Source of the DNA: Acidimicrobiia bacterium
Lineage (GTDB): Bacteria; Acidobacteriota; Terriglobia; Bryobacterales; Bryobacteraceae
Assembly: GCA_016871315.1 (NCBI GenBank)
Contig: VFZE01000013.1
Coordinates: 1-64,000, forward strand
Reading direction: 5' to 3'
DNA length: 64,000 bases
Both the position numbers and the translations under genes were made by a program. Below the pieces are notes generated by a model. The model was not told where the DNA came from, searched no databases, and saw only the letters and a list, made by a program, of their open reading frames with translations. Positions within the stretch are counted from its first letter, which is position 1, and each line of letters begins with the position of its first letter. Positions 8,212-15,865 of the stretch are shown in pieces.

Positions 8212-10326
8212 CTACTGAAAGCGGATCGTGAGGATGTTGGCGACGATGCCGCCGGCCGTCAGGTTGATATCCACGTCACCCCTGCCGGATAAAGCCACAG
8301 GTATCGGACCGAGGTTGACTTGTTCCACGCCGGCGAATTCGGCGCTGGGGACGGGACCGGCCACGGTTACGCTCATGCCGCCGACTTGAGCAGTGGCGGA
8401 GGAGAGGTTGCGCATTCCGGTTCCGAAAAGCGATAGAAAGACCTGAGTTCCCGCGGTGAGAACAATAGGGATTGGCGTGCGACGGCCTTCTGGTTGCGTG
8501 GTGTCGAAGATCACCTGGGCGGACTGTGCGCCGTCGGAGCGGACGGTGATGGCGATCGCGGCAGCGACGCCTGCGCCGCTGCCGTTGGCGCTGAACAGAG
8601 CGGGGGCGCTGTTTTCGATCAGGAGCTGGCCTTCGGCGGCTTTTTGTCCGCCGCGGAAAACCTGCATGCGCGCGACGCCGGGAGCAGATTCCGGAGGGAT
8701 GAGATAGTTGATCTGTCCGGGAGAGACGAAGAATAGCGACGCCATGCGTTCCACGCCGCGCGCGTCGATAACCCGGACGCCGGCGCCGGCGAGTTCGGTG
8801 GGAGGCGGAAGGCGGGCGGCCGCTTCGGTGGCAGTGGCGAAGCCTTCGCCGAAGCCGCTGGCGATGGCTCCGGGGGCGGTGAGTGGATGAAAGCTGGCGG
8901 CAAGCAGGCTGGCTACGGGAGGGCGGAAAGGCAAGGTCGCGGGAATCACTTGGACGGGCGTAGTGAAGATGATGGGAAGAATGATGCTGCTGGGGTAGTT
9001 GAGTTCGATGAAGAAGGCCTTCCAGCCTTGCTGGGGAGGTTCGATGGTGGCTTGGTAGACGCCGCCGCTTGCAGGCAGGAGGATGGTGCTTGTCCATGCG
9101 GCGCCGATGGTTTCTCGGCGGAAGTCGCGGGCTGAGGCGTTGGAGGCCTGCCAGAGCCGGACGAGCGCCGGGATGGAGCCTGCGTTGACGGTGATACGGT
9201 TGGGTTCTGGAAATTGCCAGCTGTACTGGGGCACGGGATTGCCGCGGATGACGGCGTTGGCCCAGGCGATGGCGCTGGCGAGGGTTTCGGTTTCGGCGCC
9301 TTCGAGCGAATGGCCGGCGTTGGGCACGTAGCGGAGGGAGTTGGCGCCGGAGAGGCCGCTCAAGTAAAGGTGCGACGAAGTGGGGGTGAAGAACTCATCG
9401 CCGGCGGCGTTGATGATGTACTTGGGCATGGTGAGGCGGGAGCGGTATTCGTAGGGGTCGACGATGCGGTTCAAAGCGCGGCTTGGAGGAGAGCCGAGCC
9501 AGGCGAAGATGCCGATGCGTTCATAGTCGGCGACGGCGGGGGACCAGAAGCCGTAGGTTTGAAAGTGCTCGCGGAAAGAGGGTTCACCGTTCAGGGCGTC
9601 GAAGACGAGCGGGGCGAGAGCGATGACACGGCGGTCGACAGCGGCGGTGAGCCAGGAGGTCCAGCCGCGCTTGGAGCCTCCGGCGACGACGAAGCCGTCA
9701 ACGGGGTGTGAGCCTGCTTCGGGCGTGCGGAGAAATTCGCTGACGGCGTCCATGGCGCGGACGGCGGACTTGGTCATGGCGAGTTGCACGGGCCATTTCT
9801 CATCGCCCGTGCGGAGGTACTTGTCCCAGCTGAAGGCGATGATGGCGTCTTCAGAGCGGGAGGCGGATTCGCCGGTGAAGGTGAGTGGTTGGTTGGGGAC
9901 GGCTCGCAGCTCGGCGAGGACGATGCCGGTGAGAGCGACGACAGTGGAGAACTCAAGCGGCGCGGGACCTGGGTTAGGCTCGTCGGCCCTGCCGCCGTTG
10001 ATCAGGAGCACGGCTTTGGATGATTGGAGATTGGAGGGGACGATGATGCGGAGCCAATGTTGCCAGCGTGGGGCGGAAACTTCGGCGTTAGTGAGCCAGG
10101 TTTGGGAGGTGAGGCGGAGGTTGAAAGTGCGGAAGCCGATGCCCTGGTGTGTAGATTGCAGTTGCCAGGAGTAGGCGGGGTCTGGAGCCCGGACGTAACG
10201 GTCGAGCGCGGTTTCCTGCTGGGCGGGGAGGGGGGAGATAGCCAGCAGCAAAGCTGCAAGAACGCTTACAGCTCCCAGGTCAGCTTTTCGCCGTTCACAC
10301 TCAACTCGCGATAACGGGCCGGCCAT
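8212..10326 (-). CDS. PhoPQ-activated pathogenicity-related (PqaA-like) hydrolase fused to a TIGR03437 domain
   Basis: The ATG at 10326 gives a leader with hydrophobic core 'AVSVLAALLLAISPLPAQQ'; an ATG at 10362 is possible. Residues ~45-400 match the PqaA family (an alpha/beta-hydrolase relative): 'RAPDPAYSWQL', 'VLLINGGRADEPN', 'VDGFVVAGGSKRGWTSWLTA' (nucleophile-elbow-like Gly-x-Ser-x-Arg-Gly), 'MPKYIINAAGDEFFTPTSS' and a late His in 'NAGHSLEGAE'. From about residue 480 the protein changes to the Solibacter C-terminal domain ('SPGQINYLIPPE', 'LSLFGTGMR', 'VEQVNLGPIP'), usually found on secreted proteins. Its start overlaps the sulfatase end by 61 bp, so the two are likely one transcript. 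Substrate unknown. Confidence 0.8.
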   Translation of the reverse strand: MAGPLSRVECERRKADLGAVSVLAALLLAISPLPAQQETALDRYVRAPDPAYSWQLQSTHQGIGFRTFNLRLTSQTWLTNAEVSAPRWQHWLRIIVPSNLQSSKAVLLINGGRADEPNPGPAPLEFSTVVALTGIVLAELRAVPNQPLTFTGESASRSEDAIIAFSWDKYLRTGDEKWPVQLAMTKSAVRAMDAVSEFLRTPEAGSHPVDGFVVAGGSKRGWTSWLTAAVDRRVIALAPLVFDALNGEPSFREHFQTYGFWSPAVADYERIGIFAWLGSPPSRALNRIVDPYEYRSRLTMPKYIINAAGDEFFTPTSSHLYLSGLSGANSLRYVPNAGHSLEGAETETLASAIAWANAVIRGNPVPQYSWQFPEPNRITVNAGSIPALVRLWQASNASARDFRRETIGAAWTSTILLPASGGVYQATIEPPQQGWKAFFIELNYPSSIILPIIFTTPVQVIPATLPFRPPVASLLAASFHPLTAPGAIASGFGEGFATATEAAARLPPPTELAGAGVRVIDARGVERMASLFFVSPGQINYLIPPESAPGVARMQVFRGGQKAAEGQLLIENSAPALFSANGSGAGVAAAIAITVRSDGAQSAQVIFDTTQPEGRRTPIPIVLTAGTQVFLSLFGTGMRNLSSATAQVGGMSVTVAGPVPSAEFAGVEQVNLGPIPVALSGRGDVDINLTAGGIVANILTIRFQ

Positions 10327-11645
10327 GCCGGCTTGCTCATTGCGTCGCTCCACTGCTTCCATTGTGCACGAAGGTCGCGGACAACCGTGGGATGTTGAGC
10401 CGAAAGATCCCGTTTCTCGCCGATGTCAGCGTCGAGGTCGAACAGGCGCGAGTAGCTTTCGCCAAACTCGAGAAGTTTCCATTTGCCTTTGCGGATGGCG
10501 CGGCCGTTGCCGGCGCGCCAGGAGAGGGCTTCATGCGGAGCGCCCGGGCGGCCGTTCAGATACGGGAGCAGGTTAGCGCCGTCGAAGCCTCCTTGTTTAG
10601 CGAGGAAGGTGGGGATGATGTCGCGGGAGACGACGGGCTGGCGGTAGGTGACACCCGCGGGGACGCGGCCGGTCCAGCGGAGGACATACGGGACGCGGAT
10701 GCCGCCTTCAAAGTAGGTGCACTTCTCGCCGTTCAAGGGATGGTTGGTTCCGGCGCCGGTGATGACCGGGCAGCCGTTGTCGCTGAGGAAAACGACCATG
10801 GTGTCGCGGTCAAGGTTCTCGGCGCGGAGTTTATCAAGGACAGCGCCGACGGCGTCATCCATGGCGGCGGTCATAGCGGCGAGCATGCGGTGTTTGGGGT
10901 TCTTGATGGTGGGGAAGCGGTCAAGGTAGCGCTCGGTGGCATGCAGCGGAGTGTGTACGGCGTTAAAGGCGAGGTAGAGGAAGAACGGATTGGCCTTGTG
11001 GCGATCAATGAAGCGGACGGCTTCCTCGGCGAGCAGATCGGTGAGATAGCGGTCGTCCTCAAAAGCAGTTCGCCCGCGCACCAGAGTGTGCTGACGCGTA
11101 GCGGGCGTGGCTTCGCCTTCGCCACGGACGGCGGCGATGCGCGCGCCGGGGGTTTTGCTGGTGACGAAGTCATTCGCGCCGGGAAGGAAGCCGGTGAATT
11201 CGTCAAAGCCGCGGTCGAGGGGATGGTAGCCTTCGCGAACACCAAGGTGCCACTTGCCGAAGATGGCGCTGCGGTAGCCTTGCGGCTTGAGGATCTGCGG
11301 AAGGATGGTGGCGTTTTTGGGAAGGCCGAAACCGACCTCCGCTTCGCGCGCCGGTGGACCGGAGTTGAATTCGTGCCCAAAGCGCTGCTGGTAGCGGCCG
11401 GTGAGCAGCGCGACGCGGGAGGGGCTGCACACGGAAGCAGAGACGTAGCCGTCGGTGAAGCGCACCCCCTGTTTAGCGAGCCCGTCGATGTGCGGCGTGG
11501 GGACATCGGGGGAACCGTAGCAGCCGATGTCACCGTAGCCGAGATCGTCGGCGAACAGGATGACGAGGTTCGGCTTGCGGGGCGGCTGAGCGAGGGCGAA
11601 AGGGGCGGAGGCGAGGGAGGCGAGAAAAGCGCGTCGGGAGGCCAT
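10266..11645 (-). CDS. Secreted formylglycine-dependent sulfatase
   Basis: The 459-residue protein starts with a Tat-like leader ('MASRRAFLASLASAPFALA'). It has the arylsulfatase order: 'NLVILFADDLGYGD' with the metal-binding Asp pair at residues 33-34, the sulfatase signature Cys-Ser-Pro-Ser-Arg at 73-77 (Cys matured to formylglycine by FGE), 'GKWHLG', and 'VVFLSDNG' carrying further metal ligands. Such enzymes hydrolyse sulfate esters of polysaccharides or glycolipids. The gene is divergent from the ECF sigma factor with 40 bp between starts and is followed by an overlapping PqaA-like hydrolase gene. No anaerobic sulfatase-maturating enzyme is in the window. Confidence 0.9.
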   Translation of the reverse strand: MASRRAFLASLASAPFALAQPPRKPNLVILFADDLGYGDIGCYGSPDVPTPHIDGLAKQGVRFTDGYVSASVCSPSRVALLTGRYQQRFGHEFNSGPPAREAEVGFGLPKNATILPQILKPQGYRSAIFGKWHLGVREGYHPLDRGFDEFTGFLPGANDFVTSKTPGARIAAVRGEGEATPATRQHTLVRGRTAFEDDRYLTDLLAEEAVRFIDRHKANPFFLYLAFNAVHTPLHATERYLDRFPTIKNPKHRMLAAMTAAMDDAVGAVLDKLRAENLDRDTMVVFLSDNGCPVITGAGTNHPLNGEKCTYFEGGIRVPYVLRWTGRVPAGVTYRQPVVSRDIIPTFLAKQGGFDGANLLPYLNGRPGAPHEALSWRAGNGRAIRKGKWKLLEFGESYSRLFDLDADIGEKRDLSAQHPTVVRDLRAQWKQWSDAMSKPAWPARYRELSVNGEKLTWEL

Positions 11646-11685
11646 GGAAGATATTCTATGAGTTTCTGAAACAAATCCCAGGCGG

Positions 11686-12189
11686 GTGAATAGGACAAGC
11701 GTGGAAAATGAGGCGGCTGGGTTTCACGAGCTCTGGAGCCGGTACGCGCGGGATGTGAGGCGGTTCGCCTATCACCTGAGCGGCGACGCGGCGCTGGCAG
11801 AGGACGTGGTGTCGGAGACGTTTCTGCGGGCGTGGACGACGCGGGGGCGGATCGAGATTTCCACGGTGAAGGGGTACCTGTTCACGATCGCGCGGAACCT
11901 GGTGTTTCAGGAGATGCGGGGGCGGAAGAGGCAAGTGGGGCTGGATTGGGATGTGGGCATCCAGGACCGTGTAGGACCAGAGTTAGAGGCACGCGAGGAA
12001 CTGAAGCAAGTGCAGACGGCGCTGGCCGGGCTGCCGGAGTTAGAACGGTCGGCCTTGCTGATGCGGGCCGAGGGACTGACGTACGAAGAGATCGCAGCGG
12101 CGCTGGGAATCCCGGCGGTGACGGTGCGGGTGAAGGTGCACCGTGCGCGGTTGAAATTAGCGGAACAAACAACAAGGAGCGTGAAATGA
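11686..12189 (+). CDS. ECF-type RNA polymerase sigma factor
   Basis: 167 residues starting at GTG 11686 (a second GTG at 11701 is possible). Sigma region 2 is at residues ~12-75 ('LWSRYARDVRRFAYHLSGD', 'DVVSETFLRAW', 'KGYLFTIARNLVFQE'). Region 4 is at ~110-160 ('ALAGLPELERSALLMRAEG', 'TYEEIAAALGIPAVTVRVKV'). It recruits RNA polymerase to alternative promoters. Its stop overlaps the anti-sigma start by four bases (ATGA), so they are translationally coupled. The nearby divergent sulfatase/PqaA pair is a possible target, but I see no clear ECF promoter in the 40-bp gap. Confidence 0.9.
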   Translation: MNRTSVENEAAGFHELWSRYARDVRRFAYHLSGDAALAEDVVSETFLRAWTTRGRIEISTVKGYLFTIARNLVFQEMRGRKRQVGLDWDVGIQDRVGPELEAREELKQVQTALAGLPELERSALLMRAEGLTYEEIAAALGIPAVTVRVKVHRARLKLAEQTTRSVK

Positions 12190-12776
12190 ATATCAGCCGG
12201 GACATCGTAATGGATTTGCTGCCGCTGTACATGGCGGGGGAGGTGAGCGAAGCGTCGCGCGAGGCGGTGGAGGAGTTGCTTAGCCAGGATGCGCAGCTGA
12301 AGGCTCGCGTGGAGGCGGCGAGGGGGATTCGGTTTGAAGAGGCGCCGGCGCCGAGGCAACATGGGGAAAAGCTGGCGCTGGAGCGCACGCAGCGGTTGCT
12401 GAGTTGGAAGAGCTGGCTGACGGGTCTGTCGATCTTCTTCACGATGCTACCCATGTCGTTTGTGATTCAGAACGGCAAGGTGACGTTTCAGCTGGCGCGG
12501 GATCTGCCGCTGGTGGCAGTAGCGTCGCTGGGGTTAGGGATGGCAGGGTGGGTGGCGTATGCCATGACGTGCCGGCGGCTGGAGGCGACGGGACTGGAAC
12601 GGCCGCGGGGATGGTGGAGCCGGCTGGTATGGGCGGGGGTGGGATTTGGCTATGGGAACATGGCTGCGGCCGCCGCGAAAAGCGTGCTGCCGGGAACGCC
12701 ACGGCTTGCCACGTCGATCTTCACTGCCCTGGCAGCGCTGGCGGTTGGAGAGTGGTTGCACCGGCGGAATGGGTGA
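12186..12776 (+). CDS. Membrane anti-sigma factor-like protein
   Basis: 196 residues, starting at an ATG that overlaps the sigma-factor stop. The N-terminus ('DIVMDLLPLYMAGEVSEASR') has the helix of the zinc-finger anti-sigma family, but the usual His-x3-Cys-x2-Cys motif is absent, so it would bind sigma without zinc. Four hydrophobic segments follow (about residues 80-97, 105-127, 138-160 and 170-187). These predict a multi-pass inner-membrane protein that holds the sigma factor at the membrane. Coupling and position make the anti-sigma role likely; the signal it senses is unknown. Confidence 0.75.
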   Translation: MNISRDIVMDLLPLYMAGEVSEASREAVEELLSQDAQLKARVEAARGIRFEEAPAPRQHGEKLALERTQRLLSWKSWLTGLSIFFTMLPMSFVIQNGKVTFQLARDLPLVAVASLGLGMAGWVAYAMTCRRLEATGLERPRGWWSRLVWAGVGFGYGNMAAAAAKSVLPGTPRLATSIFTALAALAVGEWLHRRNG

Positions 12777-13045
12777 CGAACACTTTCTTCCACGGCCCAA
12801 ACATCCACACGGAGATCTTGGCGCAGGGCTTGTAGCCGACAGATCATCTGACGCGCCCTCGCCAGTGCAACGCCGGATTGGCGGAACTTGGGCGCGGTGT
12901 AGGATTCCGATACATAGGCACCGCCAGGCGCAATCGGCAAGGTGACGGATGTGCCGGATCGACAATCGTTATTGGTGTAGGCGTGTTGGCAAAATGACCC
13001 GATTCGGTTAGAACCCGTGCATGAGCGGAAAGTCTCAGCAAGGAG
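12777..13045. other. Gene-free gap at the composition switch
   Basis: No convincing gene lies here. A minus-strand stretch around 12780-12930 reads as a protein-like fragment ('LARARQMICRLQAL', 'LRVDVWAVEESV') without a start or a known family, possibly decayed coding DNA. To the left of this gap the plus strand is strongly G-rich in genes of both orientations; to the right it is not. I could not see a dif-like 28-bp site by eye. Confidence 0.4.
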
Positions 13046-14317
13046 TCATTCGCGGAGCGAAAGGCGGACCACTTCCTCATCGTTGCGCGCCACCATGTGA
13101 CCATTGGCGAAGGCGGGATGGGACCAGACGACGGCGCCGAGTTCGCGGCGGCCACCCGAGGGCGAGGTGGGTTTAAGAACCTTCACGCGGCTGATTTCCT
13201 CATAGCCTTGCGGGGAGAGGTCCGCGCGGACCAGTTCTCCACGGTCATTGAAGAAAAGGTGGCCGCCTTTCAAGCGGATGATGTGGGCGGAGGCGTTACG
13301 CGCCCGCTCCACGGTGACGGCCTGTGTTTCCCAGACGCGTTCTCCGGTGGAGAGCTTCAAACAGCGCAGCTGGCCGTAGCTGCAAATGCCGTAGATGTAA
13401 TCGCCGTCGACGACGGGGGAGGCCATGAGGGCATGCAGGGTGTCGCTTTTCACTTCGCTCGAACTGTTGCCGCGCCAGACTTCCCTGCCCTGCTCATCCA
13501 ATCGCAACAGGCGGGCTCCGTTGAAAAAGGCGGAGACCAGAAGATGGGGCCCTTCCTGGACCGGCGTCGCGATCGGCGTGTTCATGTGAATGGGGAAGGG
13601 ATGTTCCCAGAGCAGGCGGCCGGTTTCCGGTTCCAGGGCCGACACGGCGGCTGCATGCCAGATGATCAACTGGCGCTTGCCGCCGGCAGAGAAAATCACC
13701 GGCTGGGAGTAGCCGGTTTCGGAATGCGCGGCGGAGAGGGCGCGCCAGAGTTCGCGGCCGGTGCGCTTGTCGAAGGCGACGACCTTTGCGCCCTGCGAGC
13801 CACCCATGACGGCGATAAGCCGGGGGCCGTCCACCAAAGGAGCGGAGGCGGTTCCCCAAGTGGGCAGCGAGGCGTGGAAGTCGGCGACGGCTTCGCGTTT
13901 CCAGATCAGGCTGCCGGTTTTCGCGGAGAGGCATTGCAGGATACCCGTTGCGCCGAGGATGTAGACACGGTCCTGATCGACGGTGGGGGTGGCGCGCGGA
14001 CCGGTAGCGTATTCGATGGTTTTGTAGTCGGCGGGCCATTCGCGCTGCCAAAGCAGCTTACCTGTGTGCTCCGCCAGCGCCAGTGCGCGCTCCTTGCCGG
14101 CGGCATAGTCGGTGAGAAAGACACGCCCCGCGGCAACGGCGGGACCGGAGTAGCCTGCCCGAGCCGGATGGCGCCATTTCACAGTGAGCGATGAAGGGAA
14201 GCGGCCTACGATGCCGTCTTCCAGCCACACGCCACGGCGGCCACGGCCGCGATACTCGGGCCAGTCATCGCCGCGCAATGGAACGATCGCGAGGGTAAAC
14301 AGAAGAAGAAATTTCAT
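13046..14317 (-). CDS. Secreted PQQ-like beta-propeller protein
   Basis: 423 residues from the ATG at 14317, which gives the signal peptide 'MKFLLLFTLAIVPLRG'; the longer frame adds eight unlikely residues. The repeats carry the Trp-docking motif of pyrroloquinoline-quinone-like propellers: 'LALAEHTGKLLWQREW', 'LSAKTGSLIWKREA', 'FDKRTGRELWRAL', 'LEPETGRLLWEHPF', 'LKLSTGERVWETQ'. The 'DWPEYRGRGRRG' opening is common in a secreted acidobacterial/planctomycete group of unknown function. Catalytic quinoprotein residues are not evident, so a binding or scaffold role resembling BamB is possible. It is divergent from the CRISPR operon, with 74 bp between starts. Confidence 0.8.
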   Translation of the reverse strand: MKFLLLFTLAIVPLRGDDWPEYRGRGRRGVWLEDGIVGRFPSSLTVKWRHPARAGYSGPAVAAGRVFLTDYAAGKERALALAEHTGKLLWQREWPADYKTIEYATGPRATPTVDQDRVYILGATGILQCLSAKTGSLIWKREAVADFHASLPTWGTASAPLVDGPRLIAVMGGSQGAKVVAFDKRTGRELWRALSAAHSETGYSQPVIFSAGGKRQLIIWHAAAVSALEPETGRLLWEHPFPIHMNTPIATPVQEGPHLLVSAFFNGARLLRLDEQGREVWRGNSSSEVKSDTLHALMASPVVDGDYIYGICSYGQLRCLKLSTGERVWETQAVTVERARNASAHIIRLKGGHLFFNDRGELVRADLSPQGYEEISRVKVLKPTSPSGGRRELGAVVWSHPAFANGHMVARNDEEVVRLSLRE

Positions 14318-14391
14318 CGTGAGCGAGAGAGCCTCTAGCATATGTTAGAGTGGTTGCTTTCAGCCCGGTCAAGCCTGCGGCTTGCAATTCC

Positions 14392-15855
14392 ATGTCGGTT
14401 CCAATCTTTCTCCAAGGGAAACTGCTCGGCATTGAGGACTTCGTATTGGCGCCTGCGTGCGCGGACGAGGCGCGAGGCGAAGCGCTTCTTGCCGGCCGCT
14501 CGCATTGGGTGACGCTGCTTAGCGAGGTGTTGCCGCGGGCGCTACTGGCGGAACTGGGGCTGGCGCGGATTCTGCTCGGATCCAGTGGCGGCGGTAGTTT
14601 CCTGCTGGTGCTGCCTCCAGAGGCGGCATCGAGCGCGGATGAGTTTCTGTCGCGCGCCGCCGAGTCCATCCGGCAACTGAGCGGCGGGCATCTGCACCTG
14701 GTCTGGGCGTCGACGGAGAACCTCGGCGACTGGACGATCGTGCGCAAGCGGCTGCACGAGGAGATGACGCGGCGGCAAGGCAGGCTGAAGGAGAAGGATC
14801 GAGAGGCGTTATTCGCTCCGTTTGTGGCGCGGACAACGGAGCCTGAGGAGACAGAATACTTCTCCCATTACCTGGCGCAGAAACTGCGCGATGCGCAATC
14901 GGTGGGCTGGTCACCGGAAGAACCGGCGAAGGTCTTAATCGGGGAAGGCAAGCACAGCTGGGGGGTGGGCGTATCGCAGGATGCGATTCCGCTGGCGCGG
15001 CATACGGCCCTGGACGACAGCGGGGCGGAACCGGCAAGCTTGCGCACGCTGGCCTCGCGGGCTACGGGCAAGCCGCTGTGGGGAGTGCTGCGCGGCGATG
15101 TGGACGGCTTCGGCACGCGAATGCGGCGGCTCGGCTCGATTGAAGAGCACGTGCAGTTGTGCGTGCTGTTCAAGCAGTTCTTCGCCGGCGAACTGGAAGT
15201 GGTGTGCTCGATGGCGGAGTTCTGGCGCAAGGTGACGACCCTTTATTCCGGCGGCGATGATTTCGCGGTGTACGGCTCCTGGGACGCGCTGCTGCTGCTG
15301 GCGCGTGAGATTCAGCGCGTGTTTCACCGCTTCGCGGCTCAGGACTTGAAGGACTGGCCCGGACCGGAGGCCAAGACGATCACCATGTCGCTGGCGCTGG
15401 CGCCGCAGCTGGATTCACCATTCGCGTTCGTGTACGAGGAGGCGGGACGGAATCTGGAGGCGGCCAAGAGCACGAGCAAGGATTGCTTCCACCTGTTCGA
15501 CCGGACGATTGAATGGAAGAGTTTCCTTCAGGCGTCGGAAACCAAGGACACGATGGTGCGGATGGTGGAGGAGTTTGGGTGTCCGCCGCAGCTGTTGAGC
15601 GAGATGAGCGGACTTTACCGCGACAAGCCGCCGTCATTGGCGCAGGCGAAGGGACGATTTGACCGGCCGTGGCGCTATCACCGCCGGCTGAACCGAATGA
15701 TGGGACCGGAGACCGAACAGGGGCGCGGGAAAGAGTTCCAGCGCCTGCGCGCCGGCTTGATTGCCGACGTGATCGGCCGGAGCCCGATCCAAGTGAAACT
15801 GAGACCCGCGGGACGCGTCGCGGTGGAATGGGCGCGCCTGGAGATTGAATCATAG
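14392..15855 (+). CDS. cas10: Cas10/Csm1, HD-less type III-A effector subunit
   Basis: 487 residues from the ATG at 14392. Palm 1 carries 'WGVLRGDVDGFGTRMRRLGS' (Asp236, Asp238) and palm 2 carries the cyclase motif 'LYSGGDDFAVYGSW' with GGDD at residues 287-290. This suggests that target-activated synthesis of cyclic oligoadenylate is retained. Typical Cas10 proteins are 700-850 residues with an N-terminal HD DNase and a Cys4 zinc finger; here no HD motif and no CxxC pair is present. The C-terminal ~150 residues are helical ('SLAQAKGRFDRPWRYHRRL') like domain D4. It is first in the order cas10-csm2-csm3-csm4-csm5, with csm2 starting 10 bp later. No CARF-domain partner is seen in the window. 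Confidence 0.9.
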   Translation: MSVPIFLQGKLLGIEDFVLAPACADEARGEALLAGRSHWVTLLSEVLPRALLAELGLARILLGSSGGGSFLLVLPPEAASSADEFLSRAAESIRQLSGGHLHLVWASTENLGDWTIVRKRLHEEMTRRQGRLKEKDREALFAPFVARTTEPEETEYFSHYLAQKLRDAQSVGWSPEEPAKVLIGEGKHSWGVGVSQDAIPLARHTALDDSGAEPASLRTLASRATGKPLWGVLRGDVDGFGTRMRRLGSIEEHVQLCVLFKQFFAGELEVVCSMAEFWRKVTTLYSGGDDFAVYGSWDALLLLAREIQRVFHRFAAQDLKDWPGPEAKTITMSLALAPQLDSPFAFVYEEAGRNLEAAKSTSKDCFHLFDRTIEWKSFLQASETKDTMVRMVEEFGCPPQLLSEMSGLYRDKPPSLAQAKGRFDRPWRYHRRLNRMMGPETEQGRGKEFQRLRAGLIADVIGRSPIQVKLRPAGRVAVEWARLEIES

Positions 15856-15865
15856 AAGCGAACCA

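Noticed and set aside
10362-11669. 435-codon open frame antisense to the sulfatase gene
   Set aside because: It mirrors a clear Tat-exported sulfatase with full catalytic motifs; the antisense product is Gly/Ala/Asp-rich with no family resemblance, typical of high-GC shadow frames.
12650-12940. Minus-strand protein-like stretch overlapping the end of the anti-sigma gene
   Set aside because: It lacks a credible start and overlaps a real gene for 127 bp; only a short part in the gap looks protein-like, and I could not name a family.
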